A stretch of 64,000 nucleotides of DNA from CBDCRK01 sp965220955. GTDB taxonomy: Bacteria > Desulfobacterota > Binatia > Bin18 > CBDCRK01. Both the position numbers and the translations under genes were made by a program. Positions 34,860 to 42,230 of this stretch are shown here, piece after piece. Each line of letters starts with the position of its first letter. The stretch's first letter is position 1. The notes beneath the pieces are model-generated. The model searched no databases. It was not told the origin of the DNA and was given only the letters and a program-made list of their open reading frames with translations. The stretch covers positions 1 through 64,000 of the forward strand of contig CBDCRK010000037.1 of the NCBI GenBank assembly GCA_965220955.1, read 5' to 3'.

Positions 34860-35420
34860 ATGGCACAATATCGCGATGAACGATCCTGGTACAACGTGAT
34901 GCAGGCCTGCACTAACGGCCACATCATCACATCAACCGCACGGGATAGGCCGGAGAACCTAAAGAAACGGTGCCCACAATGCGGAGCCAAGACCATCACG
35001 CAGTGCCCCAACTGTAACACAGACATCCAAGGCTACAAGCACATTCCGGGCGTGGCGCACGGCGGTCCGAAAGCACCACCCGACTTTTGCCACGAATGTG
35101 GCGCAGCATATCCTTGGACCGTTCTAAATCAACAGTCATCATCGGACAGCACCGCTGCCCCTATCCCTGCCGTGCACACGAACGATGTGTTCGTCGTTCA
35201 TGGCCATGACAACGAAATGAAACAGCACGTGGCTCGCGTGTTATCCACACTTGGAATGAATCCGATAATGCTGCACGAACAGCCCAATCAAGGAAGAACA
35301 CTCATTGAGAAATTCGAGAAGAACGCGAATGTCCAAATGGTTCACCAAGAGTGTCACGTTTCCGAATGGTACAGACTTCCGAGCAACATACAAGGGACAA
35401 GCCTACCATGCCAAAGTTGA
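34860..35420 (+). pseudogene. DUF2321-like zinc ribbon plus truncated TIR-like (CAP12/PycTIR-type) protein
   Basis: The first ~95 residues carry CxxC knuckles (KKRCPQCGAK, TQCPNCNTDI, FCHECGAAYP) in a DUF2321-like layout. From about residue 115 NDVFVVHGHDNEMKQHVARV and LGMNPIMLHEQPNQGRTLIE form the N-terminal half of a TIR-like nucleotide-binding domain (PF10137), used as an NAD-degrading effector in some CBASS and Pycsar defences. After EKFEKNANV the expected continuation (a VVLLTPDD-like strand) is missing and the remaining ~30 residues are out of frame with the next coding scrap. I infer an internal deletion that destroyed the domain. Confidence 0.7.
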
Positions 35421-35538
35421 GTCAGGAGCGCTTGTCCTGAACAGCAATCGTTATGACTCTCCGTCTGCTGCCGCTGTTGCGATCACAGGCAAGCCTACGA
35501 ATGGGTGGATATTCTGGGAGTGCCGGAAACAGGTATAG
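35329..35538 (+). pseudogene. RAMA/DUF4357-like C-terminal fragment
   Basis: From ATG 35329 the frame reads MSKWFTKSVTFPNGTDFRAT, then YHAKVESGALVLNSNRYDSP and TNGWIFWECRKQV to TAG at 35538. This matches small beta-rich domains attached to restriction or methylase proteins (NGT.FRA.Y, YDSPSAAA, NGWxFWE). It overlaps the TIR-like remnant in another frame, so two unrelated cassette genes appear fused by deletion. Confidence 0.65.
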
Positions 35539-35573
35539 AATTAGTTCAGCGGCTCAATGTTGGAGGTTTCAAA

Positions 35574-35774
35574 ATGAGTAAACTTGAGCAACTCGAACAA
35601 CAGGTACTACAGCTTTCGCCCGAGGACTTGGCCAAGTTCCGCGTGTGGTTTATCGAATTGGACCATCAGCTTTGGGATAAACAGATTGAGGCCGATGTAG
35701 CCGCCGGGAAGCTTGACCGATTTATTGCCGAAGCGCGAGCTGAGTTTAAGGCTGGAAAGACCCGGGAAATTTGA
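35574..35774 (+). CDS. Antitoxin-like small protein without a toxin
   Basis: 66 residues from ATG 35574 with TGGAGG upstream. LEQQVLQLSPEDLAKFRVWF and LWDKQIEADVAAGKLDRFIA, then AEFKAGKTREI, resemble short antitoxins that usually precede RelE/ParE toxin genes. Here the downstream gene is missing: 60 bp after the stop the R3 repeat begins. I infer loss of the toxin. Confidence 0.7.
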   Translation: MSKLEQLEQQVLQLSPEDLAKFRVWFIELDHQLWDKQIEADVAAGKLDRFIAEARAEFKAGKTREI

Positions 35775-35833
35775 AGCACTTTATCAATATGGGTGCACAC
35801 AACGAATATGGTAAGGGTCTTCTCCGCAAATGG

Positions 35834-35930
35834 AGGAGCCCGAGCGGCTTGTAGCAGCGGACTAACAGGATGATGTGATTCTCATCTAATGTGGAGGACA
35901 AGTATCAAGAAACAAGACGCGACCCCATAT
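35834..35930. repeat. Repeat R3: displaced copy of the hyuB 3' end
   Basis: AGGAGCCCGAGCGGCTTGTA onward, one change in the coding part (GTAGCAGCGG versus GTAGCGGCGG), then GGATGATGTGATTCTCATCT and ends at CCCCATAT. It closes the right side of the region bracketed by R1 and R2. Confidence 0.9.
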
Positions 35931-36090
35931 GTCGGATTCTCGCCTTGCAGCCTTGTCTCCGGCTTCCTTCAGGCCCCACCTCACAGCAGCACCCTTACCT
36001 TTGACTCGTAGTTGTCCTCATGTCATTATTGTCTGCCATGAGGCTGGACCTCCTACAGGGAACTTTCACCCCATTAGCTCACGCCCATGA
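35931..36090 (-). other. Possible group II intron remnant (5' domain), minus strand
   Basis: No gene seen. Read on the minus strand it contains GGGGTGAAAGTTCCCTG, GAGTCAAAGGTAAGGGTGC and GGGCCTGAAGGAAGCCGG, in the order in which similar blocks occur in domain I of some bacterial group II introns. No reverse transcriptase is nearby. This is pattern memory, not a computed match. Confidence 0.3.
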
Positions 36091-36114
36091 TTAACAGCAT
36101 GAAAGGAGAACAAA

Positions 36115-37215
36115 ATGACTGCCTCCACACAAAGCAACTCCATCAACAACGGGCAACCCTTCTTGCCCGGCCGCCTTGCCGATCCCAAGAGGGTCTTGAA
36201 GACCGATCCGCGTGCCGACCCTCGTATGATCGCTGCGCTCGCTACGTTTGGCTTAGACGATGCGCCACCACCTGCACCAGTGAATGCCGACTCAACACTC
36301 AAGGAAAAGCTCGACTATATCGCCGAAGTCGAGCCTGGCTTAGAAGACCTGTTCTCAGCGTTGTTCACGGACCTTCCACCGATTGAGAATGTGGAGAGGC
36401 GTACTGAGGTAATCAAGGGCGTGGACGAGAATGACATCAGCTTGTATATCCACAAGCCTAAGAACGCTTCTGGAGTGCTACCCTGTGTGTATCATATTCA
36501 CGGAGGTGGCATGGTATTGCTGGAGGCCGCTGGTGCTTCCTATACACGCTGGCGCGACGAGCTTTCTGCCCGGGGCTTGGTGGTGGTGGGTGTGGAGTTC
36601 CGCAATGGCGCGGGCAAGCTTGGCAATCACCCATTCCCGGCCGGCCTCAACGATTGCATGAGCGGGTTAGAATGGACGTACAACAATAAGGCTAGTATCG
36701 GGATTGCCAAGATTATTGTCTCTGGTGAATCCGGGGGAGGCAACCTATCGCTGGCTGTGGGTTTAAAGGCCAAGCAGGATGGCAAACTTGAGCAGATTGA
36801 TGGTATCTATGCCATGTGTCCATTCATCTCCAATGCCTGGGGTAAGAAGCTCAAAGAGCTGCCCTCGCTCTACGAAAACGATAACTACATGCTCAGCTGC
36901 AGCGGGTCAGCCACGTTCGCCACTGTCTATGACCCTGAGCACAAGAACAACAACAACCCGCTTTGCTGGCCATACTGGGCCAAGAATGAGGACCTGCAAG
37001 GTCTGCCCCCGCATGTCATCTCCGTCAACGAGTTAGACCCCCTGCGGGACGAGGGCCTGAAATACTACCAGATGCTCATGGCAGCCGGTGTGAGCGTGTA
37101 CAGCCGGACCGTCAACGGCACGTGCCACGCTGGCGATCTCCTGTTCCGCAAGGCGCTCCCGGAAGTGTACACGGCCACTATTCGCGACATCAAAGGGTTC
37201 GCAGACTCGTTGTAG
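36115..37215 (+). CDS. Alpha/beta hydrolase, hormone-sensitive-lipase-type esterase
   Basis: 366 residues. YHIHGGGMVLL near residue 128 is the HGGG oxyanion hole and IVSGESGGGNLSLA near 200 carries the nucleophile Ser. VNELDPLRDEG near 305 and TCHAGD near 338 supply the Asp and His. The N-terminal ~100 residues form a lid domain. The enzyme would hydrolyse short-chain carboxylic esters. GAAAGGAGA precedes ATG. It sits between R3 and a cassette gene ending in an attC site, so whether it travelled as a cassette is unclear. Confidence 0.88.
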   Translation: MTASTQSNSINNGQPFLPGRLADPKRVLKTDPRADPRMIAALATFGLDDAPPPAPVNADSTLKEKLDYIAEVEPGLEDLFSALFTDLPPIENVERRTEVIKGVDENDISLYIHKPKNASGVLPCVYHIHGGGMVLLEAAGASYTRWRDELSARGLVVVGVEFRNGAGKLGNHPFPAGLNDCMSGLEWTYNNKASIGIAKIIVSGESGGGNLSLAVGLKAKQDGKLEQIDGIYAMCPFISNAWGKKLKELPSLYENDNYMLSCSGSATFATVYDPEHKNNNNPLCWPYWAKNEDLQGLPPHVISVNELDPLRDEGLKYYQMLMAAGVSVYSRTVNGTCHAGDLLFRKALPEVYTATIRDIKGFADSL

Positions 37216-37272
37216 TTTTAGGAAAAGGTGAAGCCTAAACAAACGAGTGAAGCAACAGGGGACCAAGACACG

Positions 37273-37473
37273 ATGAGACCAGAATATGACTTCTCTGGAG
37301 CTGTGCGTGGAGTCACGGCAGCTCGCTATACAAAGGGAACAAACGTAGGGGTCGTGGACCCAGAAGTCCTGGACGTTTTCCCCGATAGTGTAGCGGTCAA
37401 TGAGGCACTCCGAGCTTTGGCGCCGGTTCTGAGACGCCAACAGACCACCCGTAAACGCAGAAAGGTAGCCTAA
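37273..37473 (+). CDS. Small cassette protein of antitoxin-like type
   Basis: 66 residues from ATG 37273 (a GTG 45 bp upstream would add 15 residues that look non-conserved). RPEYDFSGAVRGVTAARYTK, then GVVDPEVLDVFPDSVAVNEA and LRALAPVL are typical of a widespread small protein often found beside toxin genes or in gene cassettes; its role is thought to be antitoxin-like but is unproven. The stop (GCC TAA) lies in the R'' motif of attC 5. Confidence 0.75.
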   Translation: MRPEYDFSGAVRGVTAARYTKGTNVGVVDPEVLDVFPDSVAVNEALRALAPVLRRQQTTRKRRKVA

Positions 37474-37525
37474 CAGTACGCTCCACCTCGATCACGTCCC
37501 GCGACTGGTGAGCGTGACGTTAGAT
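37468..37525 (+). other. attC-like recombination site 5
   Basis: 58 bp from GCCTAACAG to GACGTTAGAT. GTACGCTCCACC pairs with GGTGAGCGTGAC, leaving single-base bulges. Both terminal motifs fit consensus. Confidence 0.85.
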
Positions 37526-37556
37526 GCAAGACGTTCCCTTCTCATCGGAGGTTTAA

Positions 37557-37703
37557 ATGGACCCGACTAAGTCTCTCTCAGAGTATTTGTACATCGACAG
37601 AAAAAGGCTTGAGATGTACTTCGAGCAGATGTCATCGCCTGTCACTTACGACAAGGTCTCTGTATGGAAGGTGGTGTTGGGCTTGCTTGTTCCAAAGGAA
37701 TAG
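37557..37703 (+). pseudogene. N-terminal fragment of a cassette protein
   Basis: 48 codons from ATG 37557 with CGGAGG upstream: MDPTKSLSEYLYIDRKRLEM, then YFEQMSSPVTYDKVSVWKV, ending VPKE. SEYLYIDRKRL resembles the start of DUF6414-like proteins, several hundred residues long. The stop after 48 residues and immediate start of another fragment suggest truncation. Confidence 0.45.
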
Positions 37704-37705
37704 CC

Positions 37706-37816
37706 ATGAAGCTAACTGTTGCAACCTGCCAGTTTCCGGTTGATTCTGATATGCGCAGGAACCTTCAGTACATATCGCGCCAAATCCGGGCTGCGAAGGA
37801 CCGAGGCGCCGGTTAA
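37706..37816 (+). pseudogene. N-terminal fragment of a carbon-nitrogen hydrolase (nitrilase superfamily)
   Basis: 36 residues: MKLTVATCQFPVDSDMRRNL, then ISRQIRAAKDRGAG. This is the opening of nitrilase-superfamily amidohydrolases, in which VDSD...NL...I..A...GA precedes the catalytic Glu. The remaining ~230 residues are absent. No gene follows until 38035; the 217 bp between hold nothing recognisable. Confidence 0.65.
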
Positions 37817-38034
37817 AACAATCTTCACGCCGAACAGATCCTACCGATCTGGTTACTCGCAGTAATACTGGCGCTAAATCTACCGCGGCTCATTTTCGGT
37901 TTGCGCGTTGGGAATATCATTCCCGACGAAGGATTTCCTTGGTGATCTTCGGTGGTTGACATATGGACAATCCCAACCATGCCATGGTAGATTGCCCCCT
38001 ATCAAACTATTATAACAAGCAAGGAGGTGTCCAA

Positions 38035-38691
38035 ATGATTTATGAGTTACGTACTTACGAAGCAATGCCGGGCAAGCTGCCAGCGCTTAACAAACATCTT
38101 GAAGTTGCCGCGGGCTTGTTCAAGAAGCATGACCTGGGAGTGTTGGGATTCTGGACCGATGAGATAGGCACCGGCGGTCAGGTCACCTACACCTGGATTT
38201 ATCAGGACATGGAGGACAGGCAGAAGAAGCTGGCGGCTTTCGCATCGGACTCTGCCTGGCAGCAGCAAGTGGCAGAGGAAACAGAGAAGGAAGGGGTCAT
38301 TGTTGCCAGAACCCACAACACCATGCTGCAACTGACCCCCTACTCACCCCAACCCAAGATCACCACTAATGTACAGGAGTTGCGCATTTACGACGCCATG
38401 CCAAGTAGGCTTCCCGACCTCAACAACCGCTTCGCCAACCATACCCTCGGTCTGTTTGAGAAGCATGGTATGGAAAATATCGGCTACTGGACCGAAGTCT
38501 TTGGCACCAGCAATCGGCTGGTGTATATGCTAGGCTACCCCAGCCTGGGAGACCGAGAAAAGAGTTGGGCAACATTCCAGCGGGACCCAGACTGGCAAAA
38601 GGCGCGGGCGGAGTCGGAGAAGAACGGCACCCTGGTGGCGAAGACCCACAACATAATTTTGCGACCCACTGCCTACTCGCCCAGAGGATAA
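38035..38691 (+). CDS. NIPSNAP-family protein with two tandem domains
   Basis: 218 residues from ATG 38035, preceded by AAGGAGGTG. IYELRTYEAMPGKLPALNKH and QELRIYDAMPSRLPDLNNRF start two consecutive ferredoxin-like NIPSNAP domains of about 105 residues each; each ends ARTHNTMLQLTPYSP or AKTHNIILRPTAYSP. The fold suggests dimeric small-molecule binding or a non-catalytic role. The open frame begins 24 codons further upstream but without a ribosome binding site. It is the first clearly chromosomal gene after the cassette region. Confidence 0.88.
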   Translation: MIYELRTYEAMPGKLPALNKHLEVAAGLFKKHDLGVLGFWTDEIGTGGQVTYTWIYQDMEDRQKKLAAFASDSAWQQQVAEETEKEGVIVARTHNTMLQLTPYSPQPKITTNVQELRIYDAMPSRLPDLNNRFANHTLGLFEKHGMENIGYWTEVFGTSNRLVYMLGYPSLGDREKSWATFQRDPDWQKARAESEKNGTLVAKTHNIILRPTAYSPRG

Positions 38692-39065
38692 GCTGCTACC
38701 ATGCCCCCTCTCTAACCCTTCCCTTACTAAGGGAACGAGCTGACGTCAGGACACAGGCAGTCGGGGCGAGTAGGCACAAGTGTAGGCTTGTGAGAGACCT
38801 GGGGCATGACAAACCAAGACTCTTGGACTACTCGCCTCAAGGATTATATGGCAAAAGGGCTCCCTAGGGTCGGGCCTGGCCTGATGCAGTAATCGAACGC
38901 ATGGTCCGCAATGGTGTTGGCCTCATGCCCACGCTCTGGCGATTTGGGCTAACCCGGACCGGGGGCTCCCCGGAAGCTACGGGCATCGAAGATAGACGCG
39001 CACAACCTTCGACAGCAAAGGAGGCCGAAGCAGAACGCAACGGCCTTTTAGTGGTGCCGCGGAGA
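38692..39065. other. Intergenic region with an amidohydrolase-like scrap
   Basis: From 38868 an open stretch reads DAVIERMVRNGVGLMPTLWR before it becomes low-complexity. This resembles an internal block of imidazolonepropionase-like amidohydrolases (IxxMVxxGVxxxPTL). No full gene. A CTTCCCTTACTAAGGGA hairpin-like stretch is at about 38718. Confidence 0.4.
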
Positions 39066-40196
39066 CTACCGCAGGTTGTATAAGCGCAGGCAATTCTCCG
39101 CAACAATGGGACGAGCCTCATTGTCGGAAACGTTGGCAAGATGTTTTTTTAAGAATTGCTGGGATTCCGGCCAACTACTGTCGAGATGCGGAAAATCCGA
39201 GGACCACATGATACGATCCACGCCAATAAACTCGCGCAGCATCACCCCCGGCAAGTCATCAATGAACGTTAGATGGCAGTTGTTGTGCCAATATTCGCTG
39301 GGCAAGCGCTCGCACCTCACCATGGGATCATTGGCCATCTTGCGCCGGTGATAGCCCCAATCCAGCCGACTAATAAAGTTGGCGGCCCAAGAGAGCTCGT
39401 TCTCGGCCGAAACCAGCTGCAAATCTGGGTGACGGTCGAAAACACCTTCCAAGATCAAGGTGCCAAATGCCCGAGCCATACGTACGGGAAGGACCGCATA
39501 GCCAACAGCGGCGCTTTCTTCGCCGGTCTCATCCCGTGTCCAGTTGTTGTTGGCATGCCCGGAGGCAATAATGTGCAGGCTCAGTGGCATATTGATCTCG
39601 GCTAATGTGGCCCACAGGGGATCCCATTGGGAGGCCGAGTAGCGTGAGCCATCCGGGGTATCCTGAGGCAGGAGCACGCCAATTAAGCCCTTCTCTTTGG
39701 CGCGACGGCATTCCTGCATAGCCCAGTCAACATCAAAGGCGGCGACCACCGCAATGCCGAACAACTCTTGGGGATGAGTCCTGCAAAAATCACTGAGCCA
39801 ATCATTATAAGCTCGACACACAGCCTGCTGTAGGTTCTTATCAGGAATAGCAAATACCCGCATGGCATAATTGGGGTAGAGCACCTCTGCATCCACCCCG
39901 TCCATGCGCATGTACTCAACCCGAGCATCCGGGTGCCAATCATTCGCATCCGTGGCATAACGCTTATTACCTGCTGCGGCCGCGGCATACGCCTTGACTC
40001 GATTTCTGGCCACCGCGCCCATGGGACGTTTGGCCACGAACGCCGGCATGCCTTCACATACCCAGACATCCCCATCGGATTCTGAAACGACACGTGGGCC
40101 GCGGTCTTTATAGGCTTGAGGCAGATACTGCTGCCACAGATCAGGGGGCTCAATGGCATGCGAGTCGGCTGATATCACGCGATACTGTTTCACCAT
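39066..40196 (-). CDS. Amidohydrolase-2 family metal-dependent hydrolase
   Basis: 376 residues. ISADSHAIEPPDLWQQY at the N-terminus (metal-binding Asp-x-His/Glu motif), LSLHIIASGH near 205 (His), SAENELSWAANFISRLDW near 265 and RIMWSSDFPHLDSSWP near 325 (catalytic Asp). This is the TIM-barrel decarboxylase/hydrolase family to which gamma-resorcylate and aminocarboxymuconate-semialdehyde decarboxylases belong. The substrate is unknown. Paralogous to the gene at 62869 and to the remnant at 18366. Divergent from the lactonase-like gene at 40388 across about 190 bp. Confidence 0.9.
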   Translation of the reverse strand: MVKQYRVISADSHAIEPPDLWQQYLPQAYKDRGPRVVSESDGDVWVCEGMPAFVAKRPMGAVARNRVKAYAAAAAGNKRYATDANDWHPDARVEYMRMDGVDAEVLYPNYAMRVFAIPDKNLQQAVCRAYNDWLSDFCRTHPQELFGIAVVAAFDVDWAMQECRRAKEKGLIGVLLPQDTPDGSRYSASQWDPLWATLAEINMPLSLHIIASGHANNNWTRDETGEESAAVGYAVLPVRMARAFGTLILEGVFDRHPDLQLVSAENELSWAANFISRLDWGYHRRKMANDPMVRCERLPSEYWHNNCHLTFIDDLPGVMLREFIGVDRIMWSSDFPHLDSSWPESQQFLKKHLANVSDNEARPIVAENCLRLYNLR

Positions 40197-40387
40197 GCAC
40201 TCCTTTTTAGACTCAGAGTATTGCTGTTCGCTTTCGGGTCACTTTATTTCATTGCGGTGGACCGGTGTCAAGCTTAAAGCTGTACGGTCCCATCTCGCCG
40301 GAAAAGCAGAAAGCGGATTAAGGGAGGCAGGCGCTAGACCTTGATCGTAATTCCTGTCATGGGGAAGGGTTAAAGGAGGAGAAAAAG

Positions 40388-41161
40388 ATGCTGCAAGTGT
40401 TTTCCATGCCGTGTGGGTTTCTCGAGCTCGATAGCAAACTGTTCTTTCCCAACCTGGAGAAGGGGGAACAACTTATCATACCGGTTCCGAGCTATTTGAT
40501 TACTCATCCCAAGGGAAATGTTGTGTTTGACACGGGTGTTCACTGTCAAGCCATCGACGATCCCGTGGGACGGCTGGGAGAGGAAATCTCCAAGCTGCTG
40601 GTCTCGCGGACCAAGCCGGGTGAGGAGATTGTCACCCAACTGGCCAAGTTCAAGCTGACGCCCAACGACATTAGCTATGTTATTAACTCCCACTTCCACT
40701 TTGACCATGCTGGCGGCAACGAGTTCTTTCCCCAATCTACTATCCTGGTGCATAAGAACGAGGTAGCCGCAGCCAAAGATCCTGAGTTGAGAAAGAAAGC
40801 CCTTTTTGATCCCAAGGACTACGACCATCCGCTCAACTACCAAGAGGTGACCGGTGAATACGATATCTTCGGTGATGGCACCCTGGTGCTCTTTCCTACC
40901 CATGGCCATACGCCGGGCCATCAGTCTCTGCGCATCCGCGTCACCAAAGGAACGGACATCGTTCTCACTGGCGACGCGTGCTACACCAAGGCCAACATGG
41001 ACCAAGACTTATTGCCGTCGGTGGCTGTTGACGAAACGGATATGTATCGCTCCCTGGGAACTTTACGCGAACTGCGTGACAAGCAGGGAGCCACAATCAT
41101 TTACGGACACGATCCCCACCAGTGGCAGGAGATTCCGCACGCACCAGAGCCACTGGCTTAA
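40388..41161 (+). CDS. Metallo-beta-lactamase-fold hydrolase, AHL-lactonase-like
   Basis: 257 residues. NSHFHFDHAGGNEFF near residue 102 is the His-x-His-x-Asp-His dinuclear zinc motif. FPTHGHTPGHQSLRI near 170 and LTGDACYT near 195 supply the remaining His and the bridging Asp. YGHDPHQW near 245 holds the last His. The layout (KGNVVFDTGV near 42) is that of AttM/AiiA-type N-acyl homoserine lactonases, which open the lactone ring of quorum signals; other lactones are possible. AAAGGAGGA precedes ATG. A probable operon with the alpha/beta hydrolase 166 bp downstream. Confidence 0.87.
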   Translation: MLQVFSMPCGFLELDSKLFFPNLEKGEQLIIPVPSYLITHPKGNVVFDTGVHCQAIDDPVGRLGEEISKLLVSRTKPGEEIVTQLAKFKLTPNDISYVINSHFHFDHAGGNEFFPQSTILVHKNEVAAAKDPELRKKALFDPKDYDHPLNYQEVTGEYDIFGDGTLVLFPTHGHTPGHQSLRIRVTKGTDIVLTGDACYTKANMDQDLLPSVAVDETDMYRSLGTLRELRDKQGATIIYGHDPHQWQEIPHAPEPLA

Positions 41162-41326
41162 AATCAGTCACTCGTATGAAAACAAAATGCCTTTTATCGG
41201 GTTAATCCTCATATATGGGGTATCCCAGAAACCACCCTGGTTCACGGATTTGGTTCACGGGTGTTGTACAAGAAATCTATCTCACCGGCTCACGAAAACA
41301 ACGAACTATAAGAGGGAGGAACAGAC

Positions 41327-42049
41327 ATGCCAATATTCGAACGTGACAATATCAAGCTTTACTATGAAGAGTATGGAGCGGGATTCCCGATTTTGCTCAT
41401 TGCGCCGGGAGGCATGCGCTCGGCCCTATCGTTCTGGCAAGGAACCGCGTGGAATCCTATTGAACAGCTCGTACCCCACTATCGTGTCATTGCCATGGAT
41501 CAACGCAATGCTGGCCGGTCTGTGGCTCCCATTCGCGCCACGGACAGTTGGCACGTCTACACAGAAGACCATCTCGCCTTGCTAGATCACCTGGGCGTTG
41601 ATCGATTCCATGTGGCGGGGATGTGCATTGGTGGCCCGTACTGCCTGGGACTGATCCAAGCCGCACCGCAACGCGTAGCGTCGGCCGTCCTGTTTCAGAC
41701 GATTGGTCTTCTCAACAACCGACAGGCGTTTTTCGAGATGTTTGACAACTGGGCGGATGAGCTGAAGCCGGGGCGACCAGAAGTGGGCCAGGACGCTTGG
41801 GAGTCCTTCAAAACGTCTATGTACAGCGGAGATTTTCTCTTCAACGTATCCCGAGAATTTGTCTCTAGCTGTCAAACGCCGCTGTTGGTGTTACTGGGCA
41901 ACGATCTGTACCATCCTGAAGAAACGTCAAGAGAGATAGCCACGCTAGCACCGAAGGCAACGCTGGTTGAAAACTGGAAAGAGCCCGAGCACCAACCGGC
42001 AGCAAAGAAGGCCGTAGAGAGCTTTCTTGCTGAGTACACGCCGCGCTAG
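41327..42049 (+). CDS. Alpha/beta hydrolase with a cysteine nucleophile
   Basis: 240 residues. The nucleophile elbow reads VAGMCIGGPYCLG (Gly-x-Cys-x-Gly, about residue 101), so Cys replaces the usual Ser. LLGNDLYHPEETS near 190 has the Asp and KEPEHQPAAK near 222 the His. The oxyanion region is LIAPGGMRSAL. Cys nucleophiles occur in dienelactone hydrolases and a few related families. GAGGGAGGA precedes ATG. It follows the lactonase-like gene, so both may act on lactone or ester substrates. Confidence 0.85.
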   Translation: MPIFERDNIKLYYEEYGAGFPILLIAPGGMRSALSFWQGTAWNPIEQLVPHYRVIAMDQRNAGRSVAPIRATDSWHVYTEDHLALLDHLGVDRFHVAGMCIGGPYCLGLIQAAPQRVASAVLFQTIGLLNNRQAFFEMFDNWADELKPGRPEVGQDAWESFKTSMYSGDFLFNVSREFVSSCQTPLLVLLGNDLYHPEETSREIATLAPKATLVENWKEPEHQPAAKKAVESFLAEYTPR

Positions 42050-42190
42050 GGCGTCACCCAGTGAAAGCGCCTCTCTTTAGTAAACCTCAGGTGACGGAGA
42101 ACAGGCCTAATCGGGTAGCAAGGAAGAAACGCTAGTCTTCACCGAACTGTCTATGAACTGTCTATGAGCCGGGGTGGAAGGACAAGAGAA

Positions 42191-42223
42191 GAAAAAGCAG
42201 AGGCACAGATGTTGTGCCTCTGC
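42191..42223 (-). terminator. Rho-independent terminator of the TPP-enzyme gene
   Basis: GCAGAGGCACA (42197-42207), five-base loop, TGTGCCTCTGC (42213-42223): a perfect 11-bp stem. Read on the minus strand it is followed by TTTTTC. It lies 8 bp after the minus-strand gene's stop codon. Confidence 0.9.
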
Positions 42224-42230
42224 CTGCTTT

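Noticed and set aside
29099..37525. Reading the palindromes as CRISPR repeats
   Set aside because: The sites differ in length (58-99 bp) and interior sequence, are separated by genes rather than short spacers, and no cas gene is present.
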